Assembly: GCA_905207235.1 (NCBI GenBank)
Contig: CAJLKN010000028.1
Location: 1-7,000 of the forward strand
Length of the DNA: 7,000 nt
Source of the DNA: an uncultured Eubacteriales bacterium
GTDB taxonomy: Bacteria > Bacillota > Clostridia > Christensenellales > Borkfalkiaceae
Reading direction: 5' to 3'
A model generated the notes under the pieces. The model ran no database searches. It was not told the origin of the DNA and was given only the letters and a program-made list of their open reading frames with translations. Both the position numbers and the translations under genes were made by a program. Positions 1-6,071 of the stretch are shown here, in pieces (within the stretch, counting starts at the first letter, position 1; each line of letters starts with the position of its first letter).

Positions 1-390
1 CGTTCTGAAATATGCCTCTTCGAACGCGGGGTCGGTGTGTTCGACGGGCATTCTTTCGACCGTGGCGTGAAGTGCGCCGTCCTGTTCATAGACAGAGAGA
101 GCGCGGGCGCGGTAAAGTCCGCGGCAGGTTATGCGCAGTCTGTCGCCCGAAATGGGCGCGACGCGCTCGATGCGCGCGACGGTGCCGACGTCATACAAAT
201 CTTCGGGGGAAACCTCGTTGAGCGCAGGATCTGTCTGGGCGCAGACAAAAATAGTTCTGTCAGCGTCGGTTGCCGTGCGGATGGCGTAAAGCGTTGCCAT
301 TCTGCCCGCGTCGAAACCTGTGGATATATTGGGGAAAACCACCTTGTCGCGTAGCGCGACGAGGGGAAGCTGTGTTCTTTCGTTTGCCAT
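1..390 (-). CDS. lon: Lon protease (LonA type), N-terminal substrate-binding domain, partial
   Basis: This is the first 130 codons of an ATP-dependent serine protease that degrades misfolded and regulatory proteins in the cytoplasm; the rest lies beyond position 1. The translation begins MANERTQLPLVALRDKVVFP and continues with VCAQTDP (residues 49-55), DLYDVGTVARIERV (64-78) and GLYRARAL (91-98). These match the Lon N-terminal (PUA-like) domain with its LPLxxLRDxVVFP start and VGTxAxI motif. Having this domain makes it LonA rather than the membrane-anchored LonB. The ATPase and Ser-Lys protease parts are not visible. The start at 390 is supported by an AAAGGGG-type SD 6-7 nt upstream. It follows clpX after 143 nt on the same strand, the usual place for lon in Bacillota, but no lonB lies between as in many Clostridia. 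The gap holds hairpins and a possible secondary promoter. Identification is firm; full length is unknown. Confidence 0.93.
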   Translation of the reverse strand, partial: MANERTQLPLVALRDKVVFPNISTGFDAGRMATLYAIRTATDADRTIFVCAQTDPALNEVSPEDLYDVGTVARIERVAPISGDRLRITCRGLYRARALSVYEQDGALHATVERMPVEHTDPAFEEAYFRT

Positions 391-405
391 AATGCACCCC
401 TTTGC

Positions 406-430
406 TTCCGCCGCAGAATTGCGGACGGAA
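406..430 (-). promoter_or_regulatory. Hairpin in lon leader just upstream of its SD
   Basis: Arms TTCCG/CGGAA and CCGCA/TGCGG stack into a 10-bp stem with a single bulged base (425) and a 4-nt loop (416-419). In the minus-strand mRNA the stem ends two bases before the AAAGGGG SD of lon. The pairing is seen directly; a role in mRNA stability or translation is inferred from its position. Confidence 0.5.
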
Positions 431-438
431 ATGCCTTT

Positions 439-444
439 ATAATA
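439..444 (-). promoter_or_regulatory. Possible secondary lon promoter (-10 TATTAT)
   Basis: Read on the minus strand, TATTAT at 444-439 matches five of six bases of the sigma-A -10 box and is directly preceded by TG. The expected -35 position (467-462, TGTTTA) is poor. Lon may therefore have its own weak or activator-dependent promoter besides read-through from clpX. Tentative. Confidence 0.3.
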
Positions 445-451
445 CAGTATG

Positions 452-481
452 GGGGAAAAGCTAAACATAACGCTTTTCCCC
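452..481. repeat. 10-bp perfect inverted repeat between clpX and lon
   Basis: Arms GGGGAAAAGC (452-461) and GCTTTTCCCC (472-481) are perfectly complementary across a 10-nt spacer. On neither strand is the stem followed by a T-run, so it is not a typical intrinsic terminator. It overlaps the region 5' of the possible lon -10 box, so it could be an operator, or an RNA stem after clpX that limits decay. Confidence 0.55.
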
Positions 482-497
482 TTAAAGTCTGTTTGGT

Positions 498-514
498 TGC
501 CGCATATTGCGGCA
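498..514. repeat. Short hairpin just downstream of clpX
   Basis: TGCCGCA (498-504) and TGCGGCA (508-514) form a perfect 7-bp stem with a 3-nt loop, 20 nt after the clpX stop codon. On the clpX-coding strand it is followed by AACCAAACAG with no U-run, so it looks more like a 3'-end stability stem than a terminator. Confidence 0.45.
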
Positions 515-533
515 TCAATGTTAATTTTTTTAG

Positions 534-1769
534 TTATGCCGAACGCTTGTAAATTATTGTGGGTTCAGCCTTTCCGCTTATGCAGTCGCGGGTGATAATC
601 ACTTCTTCTACGTTGCGCTCGGAAGGAATTTTATACATGACCGAAGTCATAAATCCTTCTATTATCGTCCTCAATCCTCTCGCGCCGGTCTTGAGCTTGA
701 TTGCGGTGTTTGCAATCTCCTTGACCGCGCCTTCATCGACCGTAAGTTTTACGCCGTCGAGCGCAATGAGTTTCTGATACTGCTTGATTATTGCGTTCTT
801 GGGTTTGGTGAGAATGTTGACGAGCGCCTCCTCGTCGAGAGGATGAAGCGCAACGACTATGGGAACACGACCGACAAATTCGGGGATAAGTCCGAACTTG
901 GTGAGGTCCTGAGGTTTGACGTCGGAGAGCATTTCATATACTCCCTCGCCGTCATCCTTTTTGACGTCGCCGCCGAAGCCGAGCGTCGTGGTGTCCCTGC
1001 GAGCGCGGACTATTTTATCCAGTCCGACAAACGCTCCGCCGCAGATGAAAAGAATATTGGTTGTGTCTATTCTCAGGCATTCCTGCTGGGGATGCTTTCT
1101 GCCGCCCTGAGGAGGAACGTTTGCAACCGTGCTTTCGATTATTTTTAAAAGCGCCTGCTGTACTCCTTCGCCGGATACGTCGCGCGTTATGGAAACGTTT
1201 TCGCCCTTGCGCGCGATTTTATCTATTTCGTCGATATAAATTATGCCGCGCTGGGCTTTTGCCATATCGTAATCGGCGTTCTGAATGAGCTTTAAAAGGA
1301 TATTTTCGACGTCTTCGCCGACGTAGCCCGCCTCGGTGAGGGTGGTTGCGTCCGTAGTGGCGAAAGGCACGTTGAGGATGCGCGCGAGAGTACGTGCGAG
1401 CAAGGTTTTGCCGCAACCCGTGGGTCCGAGCAAAAGTATGTTGCTCTTTTCTATCTCGACGTCCGAAAGGTCGTCATCCTGCTGTTTGCCTATATTGTTT
1501 ATGCGCTTGTAGTGATTATAAACGGCGACCGAAAGCACCCTTTTGGCTTCGTCCTGACCGACGATATACTTATCGAGCTCCGCCTTGATTTCCGCCGGTT
1601 TTTTGAGGGGAACGGGCTCGGAAACGTTATCTTCGGTATCCTTTATCATATCTTCGCATATTTCCACGCATTCGTTGCAGATATATGCGCCGTTCTGTCC
1701 CGAAATAAGCCTTTTGACCATGTCCTCGGGCTTACCGCAGAACGAACAAAACCTGTGTTGTTCTTTCAT
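534..1769 (-). CDS. clpX: ATP-dependent Clp protease ATP-binding subunit ClpX
   Basis: Hexameric AAA+ unfoldase that recognises tagged substrates and threads them into ClpP in the cytoplasm. The 411 residues are near the usual 410-430. A C4 zinc-binding domain lies at the N-terminus (C8, C11, C31, C34). The AAA+ core shows Walker A GPTGCGKT (115-122), the aromatic pore loop GYVG (148-151), Walker B IIYIDEID (176-183), the RKH pore loop (224-226), the ClpP-docking loop as LGF (263-265), the arginine finger in EFVGR (R301) and sensor 2 GAR (R364). Two residues differ from the common form: Cys119 replaces the usual Ser before GKT, and the docking loop is LGF rather than IGF. The start at 1769 has a GGAG SD five bases upstream. 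It lies 67 nt after clpP, probably in one transcript. Confidence 0.98.
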   Translation of the reverse strand: MKEQHRFCSFCGKPEDMVKRLISGQNGAYICNECVEICEDMIKDTEDNVSEPVPLKKPAEIKAELDKYIVGQDEAKRVLSVAVYNHYKRINNIGKQQDDDLSDVEIEKSNILLLGPTGCGKTLLARTLARILNVPFATTDATTLTEAGYVGEDVENILLKLIQNADYDMAKAQRGIIYIDEIDKIARKGENVSITRDVSGEGVQQALLKIIESTVANVPPQGGRKHPQQECLRIDTTNILFICGGAFVGLDKIVRARRDTTTLGFGGDVKKDDGEGVYEMLSDVKPQDLTKFGLIPEFVGRVPIVVALHPLDEEALVNILTKPKNAIIKQYQKLIALDGVKLTVDEGAVKEIANTAIKLKTGARGLRTIIEGFMTSVMYKIPSERNVEEVIITRDCISGKAEPTIIYKRSA

Positions 1770-1783
1770 TGTATCTCCGTCCC

Positions 1784-1803
1784 GGAGGCGACAATGCGCC
1801 CCC
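1784..1803 (-). promoter_or_regulatory. Hairpin between clpP and clpX, upstream of clpX SD
   Basis: In minus-strand RNA, GGGGGCG (1803-1797) pairs with CGCCTCC (1790-1784) as a 7-bp stem including one G-U pair, with a 6-nt loop. It ends about five bases before the GGAG SD of clpX. There is no following U-run, so termination is unlikely. A 5'-stabilising stem or RNA-processing boundary is inferred. Confidence 0.45.
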
Positions 1804-1836
1804 TGTGATGTTTTTTATTTATATTTTGCCCGATTA

Positions 1837-2433
1837 TTATCTTTTATAAAACACTTTATCGATAAGTCCGTAATCGAGCGCTTCCTGCGCGGAGAGGAAA
1901 TTGTCCCTGTCGGTGTCCTTTTCGATGACTTCGACGGGTTTTCCCGAATTTTCCGCGAGAATTTTATTGAGTTTTGCCTTTGTCTTTAAAATATGCTCCG
2001 CAGCGATTTTGATGTCGCTCGCCTGACCCTGCGCGCCGCCGAGAGGCTGATGTATCATTATTTCGCTGTTGGGGAGAGCGTATCTCTTGCCCTTTGCGCC
2101 GCTCGAAAGGAGGAACGCGCCCATCGAAGCCGCCATGCCTATGCAGATGGTGGATACGTCGCACTTGACGTAGTTCATCGTATCATAGATTGCAAGTCCC
2201 GCGGAAACTGAGCCGCCGGGGCTGTTGATATAGAGCGAAATGTCCTTTGAAGGGTCCTTTGCTTCGAGATAAATGAGCTGGGCTACAACCGTGTTGGCGG
2301 TTGCGTCGTCGATCTCGCCGCTTAAAAATATAATTCTGTCTTCGAGTAGTCTGGAATAGATATCGTAGGAACGCTCGCCGCGCGAAGTCTGCTCGACGAT
2401 ATAGGGCACGAGTGCCCCTCTTTCTTTTTGCAT
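1837..2433 (-). CDS. clpP: ATP-dependent Clp protease proteolytic subunit ClpP
   Basis: Serine peptidase that assembles as a double heptameric ring and cuts proteins fed in by ClpX (and ClpC, if present elsewhere). The 198 residues are the normal length. The catalytic triad is complete: Ser103 in GMAASMGAF, His128 in EIMIHQPLGG and Asp177 in DTDRDNF. Other hallmarks are the YINSPGG strand (68-74) and the VEQTSRGERSYDIYSRLL segment near the N-terminus (13-30). There is essentially no propeptide: IVEQTSRGE begins at residue 12. The ATG at 2433 has an excellent SD, GGAGG, six bases upstream. It sits between tig and clpX on the same strand, so peptidase and unfoldase are made from adjacent genes. 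I see no substitution in the active site. Confidence 0.98.
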   Translation of the reverse strand: MQKERGALVPYIVEQTSRGERSYDIYSRLLEDRIIFLSGEIDDATANTVVAQLIYLEAKDPSKDISLYINSPGGSVSAGLAIYDTMNYVKCDVSTICIGMAASMGAFLLSSGAKGKRYALPNSEIMIHQPLGGAQGQASDIKIAAEHILKTKAKLNKILAENSGKPVEVIEKDTDRDNFLSAQEALDYGLIDKVFYKR

Positions 2434-2448
2434 GTTATGCCTCCTTTT

Positions 2449-2462
2449 ACGGCGTGCGCCGT
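2449..2462 (-). promoter_or_regulatory. Small palindrome directly upstream of clpP SD
   Basis: ACGGC (2449-2453) and GCCGT (2458-2462) pair around a 4-nt loop; in minus-strand RNA the stem abuts the AAAAGGAGG ribosome-binding site of clpP. It is short, so it is a suggestion only, but the same arrangement is seen at clpX and lon. Confidence 0.35.
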
Positions 2463-2467
2463 TTATG

Positions 2468-2500
2468 AAAAGGGGGCGACCTTTTATGTTCAGCCGCCCC
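2468..2500 (-). terminator. Possible attenuator/weak terminator between tig and clpP
   Basis: In minus-strand RNA, GGGGCGGCT (2500-2492) pairs with GGTCGCCCC (2481-2473) as a 9-bp stem with two G-U pairs and a 10-nt loop. After one C comes a run of only four U (2471-2468). The short U-run suggests partial rather than full termination, which would lower clp expression relative to tig; it could also be a processing stem. Confidence 0.45.
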
Positions 2501-2531
2501 GCAAGGGTTTTATCCCACAGCCAAAGATGGC

Positions 2532-3824
2532 TTATTCGGTCATGTTGTTGTTCTCTTCGAGGAATGCGAAGAGCTTTGTAACAACTATATCGTTTGTAAT
2601 ATATTCAGTTTGACGGGGATCGATACTCTTCTTGTATTCTTCTGCCGTCTTGCCTACGGATGCAGCCTGTTCAGCAATCTTCGCGTCGATTTCTTCTGCC
2701 GTTGCGGAGATGTTTTCTTCCCTTATTATCTTATCGATAACGAGCTGGGAAAGAACGCGCGAACGAGCCTGGTCGGCAAACTGTGCGCGGAACTGCTCCA
2801 TCGTCTGACCCATATATTTGAGATATTCTTCGAGCTTGATGCCCTGGTACATGAGGCGGTAGCTGAAATCCTGTACCATTCTGTCGATTTCGCGCTGTAT
2901 CATGGCGTCGGGAATTTCGCATTCCGCCGTCTTGCATATAGCTTCGATTATAGCGTTTTCGGTTTCGTCGCGTCCGCGGTTTTCAGCCTGCTTTTCGAGG
3001 CGCTCCTTTACCTTTGCCGTATAATCTGCGACCGTTTCGCTGCCCGTGTGCTTCTTTACGTATTCGTCGGTCAGCTCGGGAAGTTCCTTACCCGTGATTT
3101 TGTTGAGGTGAATGGCAAAAACAGCCTCCTTGCCGCGGAGATTTTCTGCCTGGTAATCTTCGGGGAACTTTACGGTGATGTCCTTTTTATCTCCCACCTT
3201 CATTCCGCAAACCTGATCTTCGAAGCCGGGAATGAACGCGCCCGAACCGAGAACGAGGTCGTATTCCTCAGCCGTGCCGCCGGCGAACTTTTCGCCGTCG
3301 ACAGAACCTGAGAAGTCGATATTTACCGTGTCGCCGTTTGCGCAGGGACGGTCGGTAACTTCAACGCTCTTTGCCTCTCTGTCGAGAATTTTATTTACTT
3401 CTTTCTTTACATCGTCGTCAGAAACGGTGTAAACGTGCTTTTTGATGTCGAGACCCTTGTATGCGCCTATCTTTACGTCGGGCTTTACGGGAACGGTAGC
3501 CGTCATGACCACTCTCTCTTCCGCAATGTCGTCAACCGACAGTTCGGGGTCGCCTACTGCGGTAAAATTTTCCTTCTCTTTGTCGAGAATGGAAGGATAA
3601 TGCTCGGAATAGAGCACATTGAACGCTTCGTCGAAAAATACGCCTTTGCCGTAATAATTTTCGACTACGGCTTTGGGAGCCTTGCCCTTTCTGAATCCGG
3701 GAACGGCAAACTTGCCGCGCGTTCTCTTATAAGCTTCGCCTACCGCGTTGTCCCACTCCTCCTTTGAAAATTCGATAGTGAGTTTTACGGTGCTCTTTTC
3801 AGCCGCCTGTGAAGTGTACTTCAT
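2532..3824 (-). CDS. tig: Trigger factor, ribosome-associated chaperone and prolyl isomerase
   Basis: Chaperone that docks at the ribosomal exit tunnel and shields nascent chains. The 430 residues match the family. The N-terminal ribosome-binding domain carries the docking loop GFRKGKAP (43-50), followed by VVENYYGKGVF. An FKBP-type prolyl isomerase domain spans roughly 160-245 (GDTVNIDFSGSVDGEKFAGG, later FIPGFEDQVCGMKVGDKKDI). The C-terminal SurA-like arm region follows, rich in Glu, Lys and Gln and ending NNNMTE. The ATG at 3824 has AGGAG seven bases upstream. It is the first gene of tig-clpP-clpX-lon and is preceded by a recognisable promoter in the region shared with rqcH. The gap to clpP is 98 nt and contains hairpins. 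All three domains appear intact. Confidence 0.97.
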   Translation of the reverse strand: MKYTSQAAEKSTVKLTIEFSKEEWDNAVGEAYKRTRGKFAVPGFRKGKAPKAVVENYYGKGVFFDEAFNVLYSEHYPSILDKEKENFTAVGDPELSVDDIAEERVVMTATVPVKPDVKIGAYKGLDIKKHVYTVSDDDVKKEVNKILDREAKSVEVTDRPCANGDTVNIDFSGSVDGEKFAGGTAEEYDLVLGSGAFIPGFEDQVCGMKVGDKKDITVKFPEDYQAENLRGKEAVFAIHLNKITGKELPELTDEYVKKHTGSETVADYTAKVKERLEKQAENRGRDETENAIIEAICKTAECEIPDAMIQREIDRMVQDFSYRLMYQGIKLEEYLKYMGQTMEQFRAQFADQARSRVLSQLVIDKIIREENISATAEEIDAKIAEQAASVGKTAEEYKKSIDPRQTEYITNDIVVTKLFAFLEENNNMTE

Positions 3825-3866
3825 TTTTATTCTCCTAAAAACATTGGTAATAATTTCAACTTACTC

Positions 3867-3895
3867 ATTTTAGCACAAGTATTTTATTTTGAAAA
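3867..3895 (-). promoter_or_regulatory. Promoter of the tig-clpP-clpX-lon operon
   Basis: On the minus strand the -10 box is TAAAAT (3872-3867), extended by TGC just upstream. A TTTTCA -35 (3895-3890, four of six matches) lies at a 17-bp spacing. Transcription would begin near 3860, giving a leader of about 36 nt before the tig ATG at 3824. Sequence-based prediction only. Confidence 0.6.
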
Positions 3896-3913
3896 GCGTT
3901 TTGACGACGCTTT
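3893..3913. promoter_or_regulatory. Candidate operator: perfect dyad between divergent promoters
   Basis: AAAGCGT (3893-3899) and ACGCTTT (3907-3913) are perfect inverted arms around a 7-nt spacer. The centre (3903) lies between the tig -35 (3890-3895) and the rqcH -35 (3920-3925). That position would let one dimeric regulator act on both operons. The half-site matches no CtsR, HrcA/CIRCE or LexA consensus I know. The dyad is seen directly; the operator role is inferred. Confidence 0.4.
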
Positions 3914-3919
3914 AATTAT

Positions 3920-3948
3920 TTTACAATTAAAAATTTTTAATATATAAT
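3920..3948 (+). promoter_or_regulatory. Promoter of the rqcH operon
   Basis: TTTACA (3920-3925, five of six -35 bases) and a perfect TATAAT (3943-3948) are separated by exactly 17 bp in an AT-rich stretch. The start point would be near 3955, leaving a leader of about 33 nt that contains the AAGGAG SD (3976-3981). Confidence 0.8.
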
Positions 3949-3987
3949 GGTTTAAAAAATTTACGAAAAAACTGCAAGGAGCGGTCA

Positions 3988-5661
3988 ATGCCGCAGGACG
4001 CTTACACTTTACGCCGCGTAGCAGGAGAACTTAAAAATCTGCTGACGGACGGCAAAATTTCAAAAATAAATATGCCCGAGCGCGACGAGCTTTCTTTAAT
4101 TATATACACACGTTCGGGCTCTGTTAAACTGGAAATTTCGTGTTCGGCAAAAAATAACAGAATTAGTCTTTCGCAGACCGAAAAACCCAACCCGCAGGTC
4201 GCGCCGAATTTCTGCATGCTTTTAAGAAAACACTTGCAGAACGCGCAGATAACCGACGTATCTGAGGTGGGCGCGGAAAGAATAATAAAAATTGATTTTT
4301 CTTGCACTTCCGACTTTTCGGACAGCAAAATGTCGCTTTACTGCGAGATTATGGGCAAATATTCCAATATAATTCTCGTGGAAAAGGGAATAATTCTCGG
4401 CGCAGTAAAACAGACTTCGCTCGAAGAGAATACGCGCAGAATACTTTTTTCTGGCGCTAAATACACACTTCCCGCCCCGCAGGACAAAGCCGACCCCACA
4501 GATCTTAGCGCAATTAAGGCAGCGTTTGAAAACAAATCGGGCGACGCCGCAACCTTTATAAGTTCTGCGATAGGCGGCATAGCCTACTCCACCGCACTCG
4601 AAATGGTTGAAACATTCGGCGAGGGCATTACGGCGGAACAGGTTTTCGGATATTTCAACGGCGACGAGAGCGCGCCCTGCATTACGTTTGACGAAAAGGG
4701 CGAACCGCGCGATTTCAAGGTGCGGAGCGTTGACGGGAGCGCAAAACGCTATCCCGACGTTCTTTCGGCGCAGAGAGATTATTACGCCGCTGTTTATAAA
4801 AAGCAGACCTTCGAAGAACAGAAAAGAAAACTTTTATCCGCGCTGAAATCCGCAATCAAGAAGGCAGAAAAAAGGCTTGCGCAGATAGAGAGCAAACTTC
4901 TGGAATGTCAGACAGCCGAAACCGTAAGGCTCAAAGGCGAACTCATCACAGCCAACATTTACAGGCTGGAGCGCGGCATGACGAGCTTCAACGCCGTCAA
5001 CTACTACGATGAAAACTCGCCCGAAATTTCCATTGCGCTCGACAGACAGCTTACGCCTTCGCAGAACGCGCAAAAGTATTTCAGGCAGTACGCTAAACTC
5101 AAAAGAACGCTCGTCGCTCTCACATCGCAGCGCGACGAAATTAGGCTTAAATACGACTACTTAAACTCGATTAATTCAAGCATATGTGCCGCCGAATGCA
5201 TTGAAGACCTTAAAGAAACTGCGGACGAACTCGCCGCGGAAGGCCTGATAAAACAGACCGACGACAAGCGCAGAAAGATCGCACAGCCGTCGCCTTTCAG
5301 GGTATATAAAACGGGCGGATTTACCATTGTTTCTGGCAGAAACAATGCCCAGAACGACAGGCTTATAAAGAGCCTTTCGCCCGACGACATATGGCTGCAC
5401 ACGCGCAGGTTCCACTCCTCCCACGTCGGTATAATAACCGAAGGAAAAGCTGTGCCCGACGACGTAATTTTGAAGGCTGCGGAAATTTGCGCGTACTATT
5501 CCGAGGCTCGCGACAAGGACAAAGTCGCCGTCGATTTTACCGCGAGAAAGAACGTTAAAAAACCGCCGAAGTCGCACCCCGGATTTGTTACCTACAACGA
5601 ATACACCTCAATCAACGTGCTGCCTTGCGCGCACAGGGAACTTTCAGATGAAGAAAAATAA
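3988..5661 (+). CDS. rqcH: RqcH (NFACT family), ribosome quality control alanine-tailing factor
   Basis: RqcH binds stalled peptidyl-tRNA on the split 50S subunit and recruits tRNA-Ala to add C-terminal alanine tails that mark the chain for proteolysis. Older annotation calls such proteins fibronectin-binding (FbpA/PavA/YloA). The 557 residues fit the family. NFACT-N shows DAYTLRRVAGEL (4-15), PNFCMLLRKHL (73-83) and MGKYSNIIL (122-130). A HhH-like region follows at about 185-225, then a long coiled-coil section (about 270-430) with YLNSINSSI and ELAAEGLI. NFACT-R (about 436-546) has DDIWLHTRRFHSSHV (467-481 region) and ends TYNEYTSINVLP. At the site where B. subtilis RqcH has the functional D97-R98 pair, this protein has E97-R98. 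The start has AAGGAG six bases upstream and a near-consensus promoter. It is divergent from tig-clpP-clpX-lon, whose ClpXP degrades Ala-tailed proteins in B. subtilis. Confidence 0.94.
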   Translation: MPQDAYTLRRVAGELKNLLTDGKISKINMPERDELSLIIYTRSGSVKLEISCSAKNNRISLSQTEKPNPQVAPNFCMLLRKHLQNAQITDVSEVGAERIIKIDFSCTSDFSDSKMSLYCEIMGKYSNIILVEKGIILGAVKQTSLEENTRRILFSGAKYTLPAPQDKADPTDLSAIKAAFENKSGDAATFISSAIGGIAYSTALEMVETFGEGITAEQVFGYFNGDESAPCITFDEKGEPRDFKVRSVDGSAKRYPDVLSAQRDYYAAVYKKQTFEEQKRKLLSALKSAIKKAEKRLAQIESKLLECQTAETVRLKGELITANIYRLERGMTSFNAVNYYDENSPEISIALDRQLTPSQNAQKYFRQYAKLKRTLVALTSQRDEIRLKYDYLNSINSSICAAECIEDLKETADELAAEGLIKQTDDKRRKIAQPSPFRVYKTGGFTIVSGRNNAQNDRLIKSLSPDDIWLHTRRFHSSHVGIITEGKAVPDDVILKAAEICAYYSEARDKDKVAVDFTARKNVKKPPKSHPGFVTYNEYTSINVLPCAHRELSDEEK

Positions 5662-6025
5662 AAACTATTCTTTTAATCAGACGAACAACGACGACATTAT
5701 AGGCGACGAAAAGTCGGGGCAAGGCGGCTTGCAGCCGACCCCTGCGCCCGACGGCAACAGAACGGCTTTTTTCTGCGCGCTCGTCGCGACGATAATTTCC
5801 GCGATAACTTTTATTCTGGCTTTCATTCCCCTGCCAGTTACGGGCGGAGTTTATTTTATGATAGCTTCGGCGCTGTGCAGCCTCGCCGCGGCAGCTTTTC
5901 TCAACGCACAGAAAAAGCACGGCACTTTTACGGCGTGCAAAGTCGTGCGGATATGCGCATACGTGCTTTTCGCCGCCGTCCTGCTCTTTTTCATAGGCGC
6001 TGCCGTTTATGCCGCCGTCAAATAA
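5648..6025 (+). CDS. Small membrane protein, three predicted helices, unknown function
   Basis: I do not recognise this 125-residue protein. It has a polar, Asn/Asp- and Gly/Pro-rich N-terminal tail (1-38) followed by three hydrophobic segments: about 39-61 (AFFCALVATIISAITFILAF), 66-87 and 99-123. The loop between helices 2 and 3 (QKKHGTF) is basic, suggesting it is cytoplasmic. The ATG at 5648 is preferred over an in-frame ATG at 5585. The latter lies deep inside rqcH and would add 21 polar residues, whereas 5648 gives MKKNKN and has an AGGGA purine stretch eight bases upstream. It overlaps the last 14 bases of rqcH, so translational coupling is likely. The overlap argues for co-transcription with rqcH but says little about mechanism. 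Confidence 0.8.
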   Translation: MKKNKNYSFNQTNNDDIIGDEKSGQGGLQPTPAPDGNRTAFFCALVATIISAITFILAFIPLPVTGGVYFMIASALCSLAAAAFLNAQKKHGTFTACKVVRICAYVLFAAVLLFFIGAAVYAAVK

Positions 6026-6032
6026 GCGGCAT
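6009..6032 (+). repeat. Hairpin spanning the stop codon of the three-helix protein gene
   Basis: ATGCCGC (6009-6015) and GCGGCAT (6026-6032) form a perfect 7-bp stem with a 10-nt loop that contains the TAA stop. No U-run follows directly, so it is at most a weak attenuator or stability stem before the next gene. Confidence 0.4.
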
Positions 6033-6036
6033 TAAG

Positions 6037-6042
6037 TATAAT
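6037..6042 (+). promoter_or_regulatory. Possible internal -10 box before the paralogue pair
   Basis: A perfect TATAAT lies about 30 nt before the GTG start at 6072, in the 46-nt gap between genes. No -35 resembling TTGACA is found at 16-18 bp (the 17-bp position reads GCCGTC). A weak internal promoter is possible; chance occurrence is equally likely. Confidence 0.25.
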
Positions 6043-6071
6043 TTAACAGATTTTTCCTCATTATTTATAGT

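Noticed and set aside
129..518. 129-codon open frame on the minus strand overlapping the lon start
   Set aside because: It overlaps the well-supported lon N-terminus in another frame and runs through the hairpin-rich leader; its translation shows no protein-like pattern.
498..530. Terminator formed by the 498-514 stem and the T-rich run at 521-531
   Set aside because: The T-run follows the stem only on the plus strand, where no transcript is expected, and it starts several bases away from the stem. On the clpX strand no U-run follows.
2610..3311. 233-codon open frame on the plus strand opposite tig
   Set aside because: It lies wholly antisense to an intact trigger factor gene, has no domain resemblance and no promoter or SD, and arises from codon bias of the real gene.
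3888..3908. CtsR heat-shock operator upstream of tig
   Set aside because: The minus strand has CGTCAAA followed by TTTCAAA, recalling the CtsR direct repeat, but the spacing is 4 rather than 3 nt and the second heptamer lacks the GT. The better explanation of the site is the perfect dyad.
5585..5647. Upstream ATG extending the three-helix protein by 21 residues
   Set aside because: It would lie inside the conserved NFACT-R region of rqcH and lacks an SD; the ATG at 5648 gives a sensible start and a typical short operon overlap.
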